This document shows, piece by piece, positions 17,776 through 26,560 of a stretch of DNA of 64,000 nucleotides. The notes under the pieces are model-generated. The model did not search any database. It was given only the letters and a program-made list of their open reading frames with translations, and was not told where the DNA came from. This DNA is from Mycobacterium lentiflavum (GTDB lineage: Bacteria; Actinomycetota; Actinomycetes; Mycobacteriales; Mycobacteriaceae): positions 1,116,001 through 1,180,000 of the forward strand of contig NZ_CP092423.2 of assembly GCF_022374895.2 (NCBI RefSeq), written 5' to 3'. A program made the position numbers and the translations under genes. Numbering within the stretch: the stretch's first letter is position 1; every line of letters begins with the position of its first letter.

Positions 17776-18870
17776 TCACCACGACACCGGCAGCGTGACG
17801 AGCCCGCCGGCCAGCACGTCGCGACGCGTGGGCAGGGTTGCGGGATCGACCGTCAACCGCATCGCTGGAAATCGTGGAATAAGTTGCGTGAAAACGGAAT
17901 TAAGCTCGACGCGCGCCAACGGCGCCCCGATGCAGTAACGACCGCCGTATCCGAAAGTGACATGGGTGGCTTCGTTGCGTGCGATGTCGACGGCCTCGGG
18001 ATGAGTGAATGCCGCGGGGTCGTGGTTGGCGGCCGCGAGGTCCAGCAGCACCAGGTCTCCGGTGTGGATGGTGGCGTCGTCGACGACGAAGTCGGTGCGT
18101 GCGTAGCGGGGAACGCCGCCCGCCCCGCCTCCCGTGGTCGCCGCCCGCAGGAGCTCCTCGACGGCGTTTGGGATCAGCGCCGGGTTGTCCAGAAGTGCTT
18201 CCCACTGTTCGTGATTCGTCAGCAGCAGCAATGCGCCGAGGCCAATGTGGACCACCGTGGTCTCATGTCCGGCGAAGAGCAGGAACATGGACATGGTGGC
18301 GGCCTCCTCGTCGGATACGCCGTCGGTCGCGCACAGCCGCGAGATCACGTCGTCGCCGGGGTGAGCGCGCTTGCGCGCAACCAATCCGCGGCCGTATTCG
18401 AACAGGTTGGCCAGCCCGCGCTCGGAGCGGGCGTGATTGCGCACGTTGCCGGCATCGTCTGCCCAGCAGCGGAATTGGGCTCGGTCGGAATAGGGCACGC
18501 CGAGTAACTCGCAGATCACCAGGATCGGCAACGGCAAGGCCAGTTGTGCGTGCAGATCGGCGGGGGGTCCCTGTGTTGCGAGCTCGTTCAACAGCTCGGT
18601 GGTCAGGGCCTCCACTCGCGGTTTCAGCGCCCGCAGGTGCTTGGGCGAGAAATGCGGCTGCAGCAGTTTCCGCGTCCGGGCGTGGTCGACGTCTTCGGTG
18701 TCGAAGTTGCCCAGCGGACCACCGAACAGGGCCGATTCCCCGGTGCGCGCTGCCTTTTCGGGTTCGCGATGAGAACGCCCTAGACGATCGTCGTCGAGCA
18801 GCTGTCGCACCTGGGCGTAGTCGGTGACGAGCCAGGCTTCGTGGCCTACCGGGGTGCGTACTCGGTGCAT
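17776..18870 (-). CDS. Cytochrome P450, short N-terminus
   Basis: A 364-residue actinobacterial P450. The oxygen-activation helix has FAGHETT, the K-helix ExxR is ELLR, and the heme-binding loop is FGYGGRYCIG with Cys313. The protein begins at MHRVRTPVGHEAW, which lies about 30-40 residues into a normal P450. A TGA is in frame four codons upstream of the ATG, and palindromic operators follow immediately, so the missing A-helix region is not simply a mis-called start. TTGAGG stands about 8 nt before the ATG as a ribosome site. No ferredoxin or reductase gene is adjacent. It diverges from a TetR gene that probably represses it. Confidence 0.85.
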   Translation of the reverse strand: MHRVRTPVGHEAWLVTDYAQVRQLLDDDRLGRSHREPEKAARTGESALFGGPLGNFDTEDVDHARTRKLLQPHFSPKHLRALKPRVEALTTELLNELATQGPPADLHAQLALPLPILVICELLGVPYSDRAQFRCWADDAGNVRNHARSERGLANLFEYGRGLVARKRAHPGDDVISRLCATDGVSDEEAATMSMFLLFAGHETTVVHIGLGALLLLTNHEQWEALLDNPALIPNAVEELLRAATTGGGAGGVPRYARTDFVVDDATIHTGDLVLLDLAAANHDPAAFTHPEAVDIARNEATHVTFGYGGRYCIGAPLARVELNSVFTQLIPRFPAMRLTVDPATLPTRRDVLAGGLVTLPVSW

Positions 18871-18883
18871 GACGCCGCCTCAA

Positions 18884-18914
18884 GTATAAGAAGACTTATA
18901 CAAGAATACTTGTA
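18884..18914. promoter_or_regulatory. Overlapping palindromic operators between P450 and TetR genes
   Basis: There are two perfect inverted repeats: GTATAAG-AAGA-CTTATAC (18884-18901) and TACAAG-AATA-CTTGTA (18899-18914). They share the pattern TAYAAG-N4-CTTRTA. A further half-site TATACAAG lies at 18925-18932. The arrangement matches operators of TetR-type repressors and sits directly upstream of both divergent starts. Confidence 0.75.
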
Positions 18915-18943
18915 CACTATTTCATATACAAGGGGAGGTGGAG

Positions 18944-19519
18944 ATGACGGCCGTTCGATCCGAGTCGACCCCGCGACTGCCCCGCGCCCAACGGCGGGAA
19001 CAGATCGTCGATGCCGCCACCCGCGCGTTCGCCCGCGGCGGTTTCGCCAACACGGGCCTCGATGCCATCGCTACCGAAGCCGGGGTGACGCCGGTGATTC
19101 TGTACCGGCATTTCGCGTCGAAGGCCGAGCTCTACCGGGCCGTCATCGACAGCGGCCACACCCGTCTGCGCGAGGCCACCGGCACCGATGACTTCGACGA
19201 CGCCAGCATCCCCGCACTGATCCGCGCGGCCGCGGCCGATCCGGACGCCTTCCGGCTGCTGTTCCGCTATGCCGCGCGCGAGCCGGAGTTTCGCGACATG
19301 ATCGACTCGCTGAGCGAGAGCTCGACCGAGATCACCCGTCGCCACCTGGCCGGGGTCGCCGACGAGCGATGGCGGAGCTGGGCGGCACGACTGCTACCCA
19401 CCGTGACGATTGACGCCGTGATCGCCTGGCTCGACGCCGGCCAGCCCGACCCCGACCACGCTGCGGTCCGCATCCGGCGCATCGTCGACGCGGTGATCCA
19501 CGCCGCGACCGAACACTAG
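18944..19519 (+). CDS. TetR-family transcriptional regulator
   Basis: A 191-residue TetR protein. The HTH covers QIVDAATRAFARGGFANTGL, then DAIATEAGVTPVILYRHFAS, and a helical C-terminal domain follows. I chose the ATG at 18944 because AGGGGAGG lies 5-6 nt upstream; an in-frame GTG at 18938 overlaps that ribosome site. The protein probably represses the divergent P450 and itself through the palindromes at 18884-18914. It ends 9 bp before guaA. Confidence 0.86.
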   Translation: MTAVRSESTPRLPRAQRREQIVDAATRAFARGGFANTGLDAIATEAGVTPVILYRHFASKAELYRAVIDSGHTRLREATGTDDFDDASIPALIRAAAADPDAFRLLFRYAAREPEFRDMIDSLSESSTEITRRHLAGVADERWRSWAARLLPTVTIDAVIAWLDAGQPDPDHAAVRIRRIVDAVIHAATEH

Positions 19520-19528
19520 ACTCGTGCC

Positions 19529-21133
19529 GTGGCTGAACCTGCTGACCTCGACACCGATCTTGGTGAAGTTGCACCCGCGACCCGACCGGTATTGGTAGTC
19601 GACTTCGGCGCGCAATATGCGCAGTTGATCGCCCGGCGCGTCCGGGAAGCGCGGGTCTTTTCCGAGGTCATCCCGCACACCGCCTCGATCGAGGAGATCA
19701 AAGCCAAGGATCCGGTGGCGCTGGTGCTCTCCGGCGGGCCGGCCAGTGTGTATGCCGAAGGCGCCCCGCAACTGGACTCCGCGGTGTTCGACCTGGGCGT
19801 GCCGGTGTTCGGCATCTGCTACGGGTTTCAGGCGATGGCGCAGGCGCTGGGCGGGACCGTCGCCCATACCGGCACCAGTGAATACGGTCGTACCGAGCTG
19901 AAAGTGCTTGGTGGCGAATTACATTCGGGGCTACCAGCGACTCAGCCGGTCTGGATGAGCCACGGTGACGCGGTCACGGCCGCGCCCGAGGGGTTCGACG
20001 TGGTGGCCAGTAGCCCGGGCGCGGCGGTCGCCGGCTTCGAGAACCGGGCCCGACGCCTGGCCGGCGTGCAGTACCACCCGGAGGTGATGCACAGCCCGCA
20101 CGGGCAGCGGGTGCTCAGCCGATTTCTGCACGACTTCGCCGGATTGGATGCGGACTGGACTCCCGCCCACATCGCCGATGCGCTCGTCGAACAGGTCCGC
20201 ACTCAGATCGGCGACGGCCACGCGATCTGCGGGCTGTCGGGCGGGGTGGATTCCGCGGTGGCCGCGGCGCTGGTGCAGCGCGCCATCGGAGACCGGCTGA
20301 CCTGTGTCTTCGTCGATCACGGATTACTGCGCGCGGGTGAGCGGGCTCAGGTGCAGCGTGATTTCGTCGCCGCCACCGGCGCCAACCTGGTCACCGTGGA
20401 CGCGGCCGACACCTTCCTCGAGGCGCTGGGGGGCGTGACCAACCCCGAGGGCAAGCGCAAGATCATCGGCCGTCAGTTCATCCGGGCCTTCGAGGGCGCG
20501 GTCCGAGACATCGTGCAAGACGAGGGGGCGGACGGTTCCGGCGTCGACTTCCTGGTGCAGGGCACGCTGTATCCGGACGTGGTGGAATCCGGCGGCGGCA
20601 GCGGAACCGCGAACATCAAGAGCCACCACAACGTCGGCGGTCTGCCCGACGACCTGAAGTTCAAACTCGTCGAGCCGCTGCGGTTGTTGTTCAAAGACGA
20701 GGTGCGCGCGGTCGGACGGGAACTGGGTCTGCCGGAGGAAATCGTTGGGCGCCAGCCCTTTCCGGGCCCAGGGCTGGGTATTCGGATCGTCGGTGAGGTC
20801 ACCGCGCAGCGACTCGACACGCTGCGGCGTGCCGACTCGATCGCCCGCGAGGAGCTGACCGCCGCCGGCCTGGACAATCTGATCTGGCAGTGCCCGGTGG
20901 TGTTGCTGGGCGAGGTGCGCTCGGTGGGCGTGCAGGGGGACGGCCGCACCTACGGGCACCCGATCGTGCTGCGGCCGGTGTCCAGCGAGGACGCCATGAC
21001 CGCGGACTGGACCCGGGTGCCCTACGAGGTGCTCGAACGCATCTCGACCCGGATCACCAACGAGGTCCGGGAGGTCAACCGCGTGGTGCTCGACATCACC
21101 AGCAAGCCGCCCGGCACCATCGAGTGGGAATAG
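19529..21133 (+). CDS. guaA: GMP synthase (glutamine-hydrolysing)
   Basis: A 534-residue enzyme that converts XMP to GMP with ATP and glutamine. The N-terminal class I amidotransferase has the nucleophile in GICYGFQAM (Cys97), with the HPEVMHS histidine-glutamate pair further on. The ATP-pyrophosphatase domain has the SGGVDSAV loop, and the C-terminal dimerization domain ends in [10 protein letters not shown]. It is full length against the 525-residue M. tuberculosis GuaA. The start is GTG at 19529, 9 bp after the TetR gene. This is the first gene of the conserved backbone after the accessory block. Confidence 0.97.
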   Translation: MAEPADLDTDLGEVAPATRPVLVVDFGAQYAQLIARRVREARVFSEVIPHTASIEEIKAKDPVALVLSGGPASVYAEGAPQLDSAVFDLGVPVFGICYGFQAMAQALGGTVAHTGTSEYGRTELKVLGGELHSGLPATQPVWMSHGDAVTAAPEGFDVVASSPGAAVAGFENRARRLAGVQYHPEVMHSPHGQRVLSRFLHDFAGLDADWTPAHIADALVEQVRTQIGDGHAICGLSGGVDSAVAAALVQRAIGDRLTCVFVDHGLLRAGERAQVQRDFVAATGANLVTVDAADTFLEALGGVTNPEGKRKIIGRQFIRAFEGAVRDIVQDEGADGSGVDFLVQGTLYPDVVESGGGSGTANIKSHHNVGGLPDDLKFKLVEPLRLLFKDEVRAVGRELGLPEEIVGRQPFPGPGLGIRIVGEVTAQRLDTLRRADSIAREELTAAGLDNLIWQCPVVLLGEVRSVGVQGDGRTYGHPIVLRPVSSEDAMTADWTRVPYEVLERISTRITNEVREVNRVVLDITSKPPGTIEWE

Positions 21134-21739
21134 CTACTCTGCGAATTCGCTTCTGCCGTAAGCAATATCGGCGGCTTGCCAGCTGCCGCCGGCCGCACTG
21201 ACAAGCCGGCGCGCGAGGTCGCGGTCGTCGTTGGCGGCGATCAGAATCAGGGTGTGGTCGGTCGCGGTGACGGATCCGCCGAGCAGCCGGTCGCGGACCG
21301 AAGGATCGGCGGCCAGCGCGGTGGCGAGGCGCTCGATGTCGACATCCGGGACGGTGACGATGATCGCGTTCTCCTGCGGTGCGGTCTGTGGCAGGTAGTC
21401 GAAGGACAGCACCGATTCCTGGTTGAACTGACGGCGCACTGCCTCGGCGGCGGTATGCAAGGCGGGCTCGGTGCCGCACAGATGGAATTCATGCGCATGC
21501 TCCCGGGTGATTCGCTGCTGCGCGGCGGACCAGTACACCCCGTCGAGCGGCGTTGACCCGGTGACCGTCACGCCGTTGAGGACGATCGTCACGTCGACCT
21601 GCTCCTCGAACAGGGGATCCCCGTTGTCGGCGGCGAAGAACTCGGCCGGTTGACAGCTACCGACCTCGCTTCGAGCCGGCGCGGGCACCACGATGGCGCC
21701 ACAAATAAGCACCAGAAGCCACAACAGCACCGACCGCAT
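21134..21739 (-). CDS. Secreted protein of unknown function (Rv3395A-like)
   Basis: A 201-residue protein with a Sec signal peptide ([20 protein letters not shown], cleavage expected after about residue 23). Its mature part has two Cys and no domain I recognise. The repeated V-T and D-V-D-I-E phrases suggest a mixed alpha/beta fold. The equivalent position in M. tuberculosis holds Rv3395A, annotated as a membrane protein. The ATG at 21739 is preferred over an upstream in-frame start at 21808, because that start overlaps the LexA box. It diverges from imuA' and might share SOS control. Its stop abuts guaA. Confidence 0.75.
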   Translation of the reverse strand: MRSVLLWLLVLICGAIVVPAPARSEVGSCQPAEFFAADNGDPLFEEQVDVTIVLNGVTVTGSTPLDGVYWSAAQQRITREHAHEFHLCGTEPALHTAAEAVRRQFNQESVLSFDYLPQTAPQENAIIVTVPDVDIERLATALAADPSVRDRLLGGSVTATDHTLILIAANDDRDLARRLVSAAGGSWQAADIAYGRSEFAE

Positions 21740-21796
21740 AAGCAGCCTCTCCCGTTTCTTGACGGTTGTCGGAGGGTGGGTGTTTACTCGAATCAA

Positions 21797-21812
21797 TCGA
21801 ACATACATTCGA
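21797..21812. promoter_or_regulatory. LexA (SOS) box upstream of imuA'-imuB
   Basis: TCGAAC-ATAC-ATTCGA matches the mycobacterial LexA site TCGAAC-N4-GTTCGA at 11 of 12 fixed positions. It lies 33 bp before the imuA' start and between two divergent genes. Confidence 0.88.
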
Positions 21813-21844
21813 AAATATTCGAGGAACTGCTGGTAGGAGGCTAT

Positions 21845-22531
21845 ATGACGGCGGCTGTCGCCTCCGACCTGGATCGTGCGGAACAGCTCGAATCGCTACG
21901 CCGGCAGATGGCGGTGTTGTCCGGGAAATCGCCCGGGAGGGCCGCCGCCCGCCACGATAGCCTGCTGCCCGAATCGGAGTCCGGGCTTCCGGTCCCGCAG
22001 TGGCTGGCCGAGGCGTTACCCGCCCAGCTACCCCGGGGGTCGGTGGCTGTGCTGTCGGGAGCGCGGTCGCTGCTGCTGGGCATGGTCGCCGCGGTGACGG
22101 CGGCCGGGGGAAACGCGGCCATCGTCGGTCAGCCGGATATCGGGCTGCTGGCCGCGGTCGAGATGGGGGCGGATCTGAGCCGGCTCGCGGTGATACCGGA
22201 TCCCGGGACCGATCCGGTGGAAGTGGCCGCGGTGCTCATCGACGGGATGGATCTGGTGGTGCTCGGACTGGGCGGGCGCCGGGTGCCGCTGACCCGGGCG
22301 CGGGCGGTGGTGGCCCGCGCCCGCCTCAAGGGCTGCACCCTGCTGGTCACCGACGGCGACTGGCAGGGTGCGCCGACCCGGCTGAAGGCCCGGGTCAGCG
22401 GCTACGAGATCACGGCGGGTCACCGCGACACCCCGGTCTGCGGATTCGGACGCATCAGCGGAGTGCGGCTGCAGGTCAGCGGGGTGTGCGGGGGGAGACG
22501 GGTGACCGGGCGACGAACGCGAACCGGGTGA
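21845..22531 (+). CDS. imuA': ImuA' mutasome accessory protein
   Basis: A 228-residue RecA/SulA-like accessory protein of the mycobacterial mutasome, homologous to Rv3395c. ImuA' works with ImuB and the DnaE2 polymerase in damage-induced mutagenesis. The core resembles a RecA-like fold, but the Walker A is not intact ([17 protein letters not shown]). The C-terminal Arg-rich tail fits the region reported to contact ImuB. The ATG at 21845 follows TAGGAGG. The longer open frame to 21650 would read through the LexA box and the promoter. imuB starts 6 bp downstream. Confidence 0.9.
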   Translation: MTAAVASDLDRAEQLESLRRQMAVLSGKSPGRAAARHDSLLPESESGLPVPQWLAEALPAQLPRGSVAVLSGARSLLLGMVAAVTAAGGNAAIVGQPDIGLLAAVEMGADLSRLAVIPDPGTDPVEVAAVLIDGMDLVVLGLGGRRVPLTRARAVVARARLKGCTLLVTDGDWQGAPTRLKARVSGYEITAGHRDTPVCGFGRISGVRLQVSGVCGGRRVTGRRTRTG

Positions 22532-22537
22532 GTTCGA

Positions 22538-24121
22538 ATGTCTTCCCGGGTGCTGGCCATTTGGTGCATGGACTGGCCGGCGGTCGCGGCAGCAGCGGCG
22601 GCGGACAAATCCATGACGACCCCGATCGCGGTCACGCTGGCCAACCGGGTGATCGCCTGCTCGTCGGCCGCGCGTGCGGCCGGAGTGCGGCGAGGGTTGC
22701 GACGCCGCGAAGCCGCGGCCCGTTGCCCGCAACTGCACGTCGTCGCCGCCGACGTCGACCGCGACGCCCGCTTTTTCGAGGGGGTGATTGCGGCGGTCGA
22801 CGACCTGGTGCCTCGCGCCGAGGTGCTGCGGCCGGGCCTCCTGGTGTTGCCGGTGCGCGGAGCGGCCCGCTATTTCGGGTCCGAACAGCAGGCCGCCGAA
22901 CGACTGATCGACGCGGTCGCTGTGAGTTCAGTGGCCGGGACCGAGTGTCAGGTCGGGATCGCCGACCAGCTGTCCACCGCGGTCTTCGCCGCCCGGGCGG
23001 GTCGCGTCGTCCCGCCCGGCGGCGACGCGAAGTTCCTGTCGACGCTGTCGATCCGGCAACTGGCCACCGAGCCGAGCCTGTCCGGTCCGGGGCGAGAGGA
23101 GCTCACGGATCTGTTGTGGCGGTTGGGGATTCGTACCATCGGCCAGTTCGCCGCGCTGTCGGCGACCGACGTGGCTTCCCGGTTCGGCGCCGACGGGCGC
23201 AGCGCGCACCGGTTCGCCCGCGGGGAGCCCGAGCGGGGCCCGTCCGGGCGGGAGCCACCGGCCGAGCTCGAGGCCGTGCTGGACTGCGATCCGCCGATCG
23301 ACCGGGTCGACGCCGCGGCGTTCGCCGGACGCTCGCTGGCCGGCACGTTGCATCAGATGCTGGTGTCCGCCGGGGTGGGATGCACCCGGCTGTCCATTCA
23401 CGCCGTCACCGCCAACGGCGAAGAACTGAACCGGGTATGGCGGTGCGCCGAGCCGTTGACCGAGGACGCCACCGCCGATCGGGTGCGCTGGCAACTGGAC
23501 GGGTGGTTGAGCAGCCGGACCGCCCGCAATCCTCGCCCGACGGCGCCGGTGACATTGCTGCGGCTGCAGGCGGTGGAGGTGGTGTCCGCCGAGGCGCTGC
23601 AGCTGCCGTTATGGGGCGGCCTCGGGGAAGAGGACCGGCAGCGGGCCCGCCGCGCCCTGGTGCGGGTGCAGGGCCTGCTCGGGCCGGAAGCGGTGCGGGT
23701 GCCGGTGCTGTCCGGAGGTCGCGGACCGGCCGAACGCATCACGCTGACGCCGCTGGGTGACGAGCCCGTGCCGGATGCCGACCCGGGGTTGCCGTGGCCT
23801 GGCCAGCTGCCGGACCCGTCGCCGACGGTATTACTCGACGATCCGGTGGAATTGCTTGATGCCCAAGGAAATTCGATACGGGTGACCAGTCGGGGGATGT
23901 TCTCCGCCGACCCGGCGCGCCTGGTCGCCCGCGGCCAGGACGACCCGCTGCGCTGGTGGGCCGGCCCGTGGCCGGTCGACGAGCGGTGGTGGGATCCGGA
24001 CCCGAACTCCACTGGTTCGGCGGGCCGCACCGCGCGCGCCCAGGTGCTGCTGGAAAGCGAACGCGCGCTGTTGCTGTGCTATCGGCAAAGGAGGTGGTAC
24101 CTCGAAGGAAGCTACGAGTAA
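22538..24121 (+). CDS. imuB: ImuB, Y-family polymerase-like mutasome hub
   Basis: A 527-residue Y-family polymerase relative, homologous to Rv3394c. The polymerase-like part covers residues 1-340. It starts RVLAIWCMDWPAVA, where active Y-family enzymes carry the catalytic acidic residues, so it is predicted to be catalytically inactive. The beta-clamp-binding motif QLPLWG is at residues 355-360, matching the motif needed for mutasome assembly in mycobacteria. The C-terminal region binds ImuA' and DnaE2. It is co-transcribed with imuA' under the LexA box at 21797. Confidence 0.93.
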   Translation: MSSRVLAIWCMDWPAVAAAAAADKSMTTPIAVTLANRVIACSSAARAAGVRRGLRRREAAARCPQLHVVAADVDRDARFFEGVIAAVDDLVPRAEVLRPGLLVLPVRGAARYFGSEQQAAERLIDAVAVSSVAGTECQVGIADQLSTAVFAARAGRVVPPGGDAKFLSTLSIRQLATEPSLSGPGREELTDLLWRLGIRTIGQFAALSATDVASRFGADGRSAHRFARGEPERGPSGREPPAELEAVLDCDPPIDRVDAAAFAGRSLAGTLHQMLVSAGVGCTRLSIHAVTANGEELNRVWRCAEPLTEDATADRVRWQLDGWLSSRTARNPRPTAPVTLLRLQAVEVVSAEALQLPLWGGLGEEDRQRARRALVRVQGLLGPEAVRVPVLSGGRGPAERITLTPLGDEPVPDADPGLPWPGQLPDPSPTVLLDDPVELLDAQGNSIRVTSRGMFSADPARLVARGQDDPLRWWAGPWPVDERWWDPDPNSTGSAGRTARAQVLLESERALLLCYRQRRWYLEGSYE

Positions 24122-24127
24122 GGGGTG

Positions 24128-25381
24128 TCAGTACCGGCCGAAAGCCACGGCGACGTTGTGGCCGCCGAATCCGAACGAGTTGTTGAGCGCGTACTGGTAA
24201 TTGCCGGGCCGCGGTTTGCCCGCAACCACGTCCAGGTCGATCTCCGGATCGAGGTTTTCCAGGTTCAGGGTCGGCGGGATCACCTGATCCCGCAGCGCCT
24301 GCACGGTCAGGATCGACTCCACCGCGCCGACCGCCCCCACCGAGTGACCCAGTGCGGCTTTCGGCGCGTACACGGCGGGTTTGTTGCCACCCAGAGCGTT
24401 GTTGATGGCCTTGGATTCGGCCAGGTCGCCGACCAGGGTGCCGGTGGCGTGCGCGTTGACGTGGTCGATGTCGTCGGGCGTCAGCCCCGCCAGCTGAATC
24501 GCCCTGCTCATCGCATGTCCGGCGCGCGCGCCGTTCGGGTCCGGTGCCACCATGTGGAACCCGTCCGAGGTGATGCTGGCGCCCATGATTCGGGCCAGGA
24601 TGTTGGCGCCCCGTGCCTTGGCGTGCTCCTCGGTCTCGATGACCATCAGCGCGCCGGCCTCGCCGAACACGATGCCGGTTCGGTCCCGGTCGAACGGGCG
24701 GCACGCCCGGGGCGGGTCGTCGTTCTTCGTCGACAACACGATGCGCATCTGCGCAAACGCCGCGATCGCCACCGCCTCGATCTTGACCTCGACACCGCCG
24801 CAAATGGCAATATCGGCCTCACCGAGGACGATATTGCGCCAGGCCTGCGCGATGCCTTCCGAGCCGGATGCGCAGGCCGAAATGGGCGTGAGCACCCCGG
24901 CCCCGGCGTGTCGTTCCAGCCCGATTGCCGCGGCAGGGGCGTTGGGCATGTACTTCGCCACCGCGAGCGGTGAGACGGCCTGGCCGCCGCGGGCGCGCAG
25001 GTCGTCGTAGCTGAAGACGATTTGCTCGGCCGAACCCAGGCCGGTGCCGACGGATACCAGCAATCGGTTGGGGTCGACCTCGGGTGTGCCGGCGTTCTCC
25101 CACACCCGACGGCTCAATATGGTGGTCATCTTCGGCAGCCAACCCATTCGGTGCCGCTCGGCGCGCGTCAAGCCGTCGTCGAAATCCTCCAGCAGGTGCC
25201 CACCGATGCGTACCGGCAGGTCATAGTGCTCGATAAACGAGTCTTCGAGGGTCCGGATGCCGCTCTGGCTGTCCAGCAACAACTTCCAGGTGCTCTCGGC
25301 GTCGGTAGCCAGTGCTGTCGTCATGGCAATACCGGTGACCACTACATTTGGTAACGCTTTCCCCGTAACCAGCTCTGTCAT
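24128..25381 (-). CDS. Beta-ketoacyl-ACP synthase, KasB paralogue at an unusual locus
   Basis: A 417-residue KAS I/II-type condensing enzyme. Its N-terminus ([25 protein letters not shown]) and its [20 protein letters not shown] stretch are KasB-like rather than KasA-like. The catalytic Cys170 (SACASGS), His311 (NAHATGT), Lys341 and His346 (LGHSVGA) are intact, so it should extend mycolic-acid meromycolate chains on AcpM. In M. tuberculosis kasB follows kasA in the acpM-kasA-kasB-accD6 operon. Here the gene stands alone between imuB (convergent, 6 bp) and iunH. It is probably a duplicate, possibly with its own chain-length or substrate preference. Whether a normal kasB exists elsewhere cannot be seen. 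Confidence 0.88.
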   Translation of the reverse strand: MTELVTGKALPNVVVTGIAMTTALATDAESTWKLLLDSQSGIRTLEDSFIEHYDLPVRIGGHLLEDFDDGLTRAERHRMGWLPKMTTILSRRVWENAGTPEVDPNRLLVSVGTGLGSAEQIVFSYDDLRARGGQAVSPLAVAKYMPNAPAAAIGLERHAGAGVLTPISACASGSEGIAQAWRNIVLGEADIAICGGVEVKIEAVAIAAFAQMRIVLSTKNDDPPRACRPFDRDRTGIVFGEAGALMVIETEEHAKARGANILARIMGASITSDGFHMVAPDPNGARAGHAMSRAIQLAGLTPDDIDHVNAHATGTLVGDLAESKAINNALGGNKPAVYAPKAALGHSVGAVGAVESILTVQALRDQVIPPTLNLENLDPEIDLDVVAGKPRPGNYQYALNNSFGFGGHNVAVAFGRY

Positions 25382-25486
25382 TGCGAAGGTCCTCCCTGCT
25401 GACTAACGCAACCCCGCGCAGATATCCAACTATTCCATCGTTTGCTGGCGGGATCTGTCAACGCAAGCCCGCGGTCCAGGCCCCCC

Positions 25487-26506
25487 TTACCAGGTGAGCT
25501 GACGCGCGAAGGGCCCCACGCGTTCGATAAACCGTTCGAAGAATGCCGTCGGATCGACGTCAACACCGATGCGCGCGTTAGGTTCTCGGCGCCAGTCGGT
25601 CACCGTCATGCCGCGGGTCAGGGTGCCGGCGAGCTCGACGTCCACCCGGCCCGGACGGGTCGCGACGAGTTCGGGGTCCAGCGCTACCGCCGCGGCCAAC
25701 GGGTCGTGCAGATGCGCCAGATATCCGTGTCCGTTGTCGTGGTAACCCTCGAGGTAGAACCGCATCGCGTCCTCGATCAGCCGGATCACCGGGTTGGACG
25801 CCGTCGAACGGGTGCCCCGTTCGTCGTCCACGCTCATGATGGTGGAAGTCGACCCCGCGGCGGCCGCCAACCTCGCCAGGAGCTGCGGAGTGATCGCGAC
25901 TTTTCGGGTGAGATCCAGCCCACACAGGATCGGGAGTCGCTGCGACCCAAGGCTTTCGTCGGACCAGGCTGCGAACACCTCGGCGGCCGCCTCGGGATCC
26001 ACGCTGATGTTCCATTCCGCCACGGCGGTGGTGTTGCCGAAGTGGTCATAGGAGCCGCCCATGATGACCAACCGGCGCAACAGGGTTGGCAGTGCCGGCT
26101 CGGCGCGCAGCGCCAGCGCCAGATTGGTCAGCGGGCCGGTCGCGAGGCCGATCAGCTCGCCGGGGAACGCGCGCGCCGCGCGCACCCAGGCGGTCGCCGA
26201 GTCGTACTCGGTCAGTGCAGCGAGGCCCGGCGGCAGGTCGGCATATCCCAGGCCGCGCGGGCCGTGAACCTTCGACGGGGTTCGCAGCGGGCCGGTCAGC
26301 GTCTCGTCGGCGCCCTTCGACACCGGGATATCGGTGGCCTGGCACAGCTGCAGAAGGCCCAAGTTGTTGGCGCAAACCTGTTGTACGCCAACGTTTCCCC
26401 CGGTCGAGGCGATGCCGACCAGATCGGAGTCCGGGCTGGCCAGCAGGTAAATCAGGGCCAGTGCGTCATCGACGCCGGTGTCGACATCGGCGAAAACGGG
26501 GTTCAC
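25487..26506 (-). CDS. iunH: Inosine/uridine-preferring nucleoside hydrolase
   Basis: A 339-residue nucleoside N-ribohydrolase that cleaves ribonucleosides to base and ribose in salvage. The N-terminal calcium-binding signature is DVDTGVDDAL. Further motifs are TGPLTNLALAL, the MGGSY loop and the AEWNISVDPEAA region, and the last metal ligand is in HDPLAAA. It starts at GTG 26506. The homologue in M. tuberculosis is Rv3393, next to imuB as here except for the inserted kasB-like gene. Specificity for particular nucleosides is not readable. Confidence 0.92.
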   Translation of the reverse strand: MNPVFADVDTGVDDALALIYLLASPDSDLVGIASTGGNVGVQQVCANNLGLLQLCQATDIPVSKGADETLTGPLRTPSKVHGPRGLGYADLPPGLAALTEYDSATAWVRAARAFPGELIGLATGPLTNLALALRAEPALPTLLRRLVIMGGSYDHFGNTTAVAEWNISVDPEAAAEVFAAWSDESLGSQRLPILCGLDLTRKVAITPQLLARLAAAAGSTSTIMSVDDERGTRSTASNPVIRLIEDAMRFYLEGYHDNGHGYLAHLHDPLAAAVALDPELVATRPGRVDVELAGTLTRGMTVTDWRREPNARIGVDVDPTAFFERFIERVGPFARQLTW

Positions 26507-26560
26507 TGCGGCAACGATACCCAGGCTTCAGCGGCCGGCGGTGCATGCCGGCCTACCTTC

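Noticed and set aside
22000..23760. 586-codon plus-strand ORF across imuA'-imuB
   Set aside because: Frame-shifted Gly/Arg-rich shadow. The real genes are clear in other frames.
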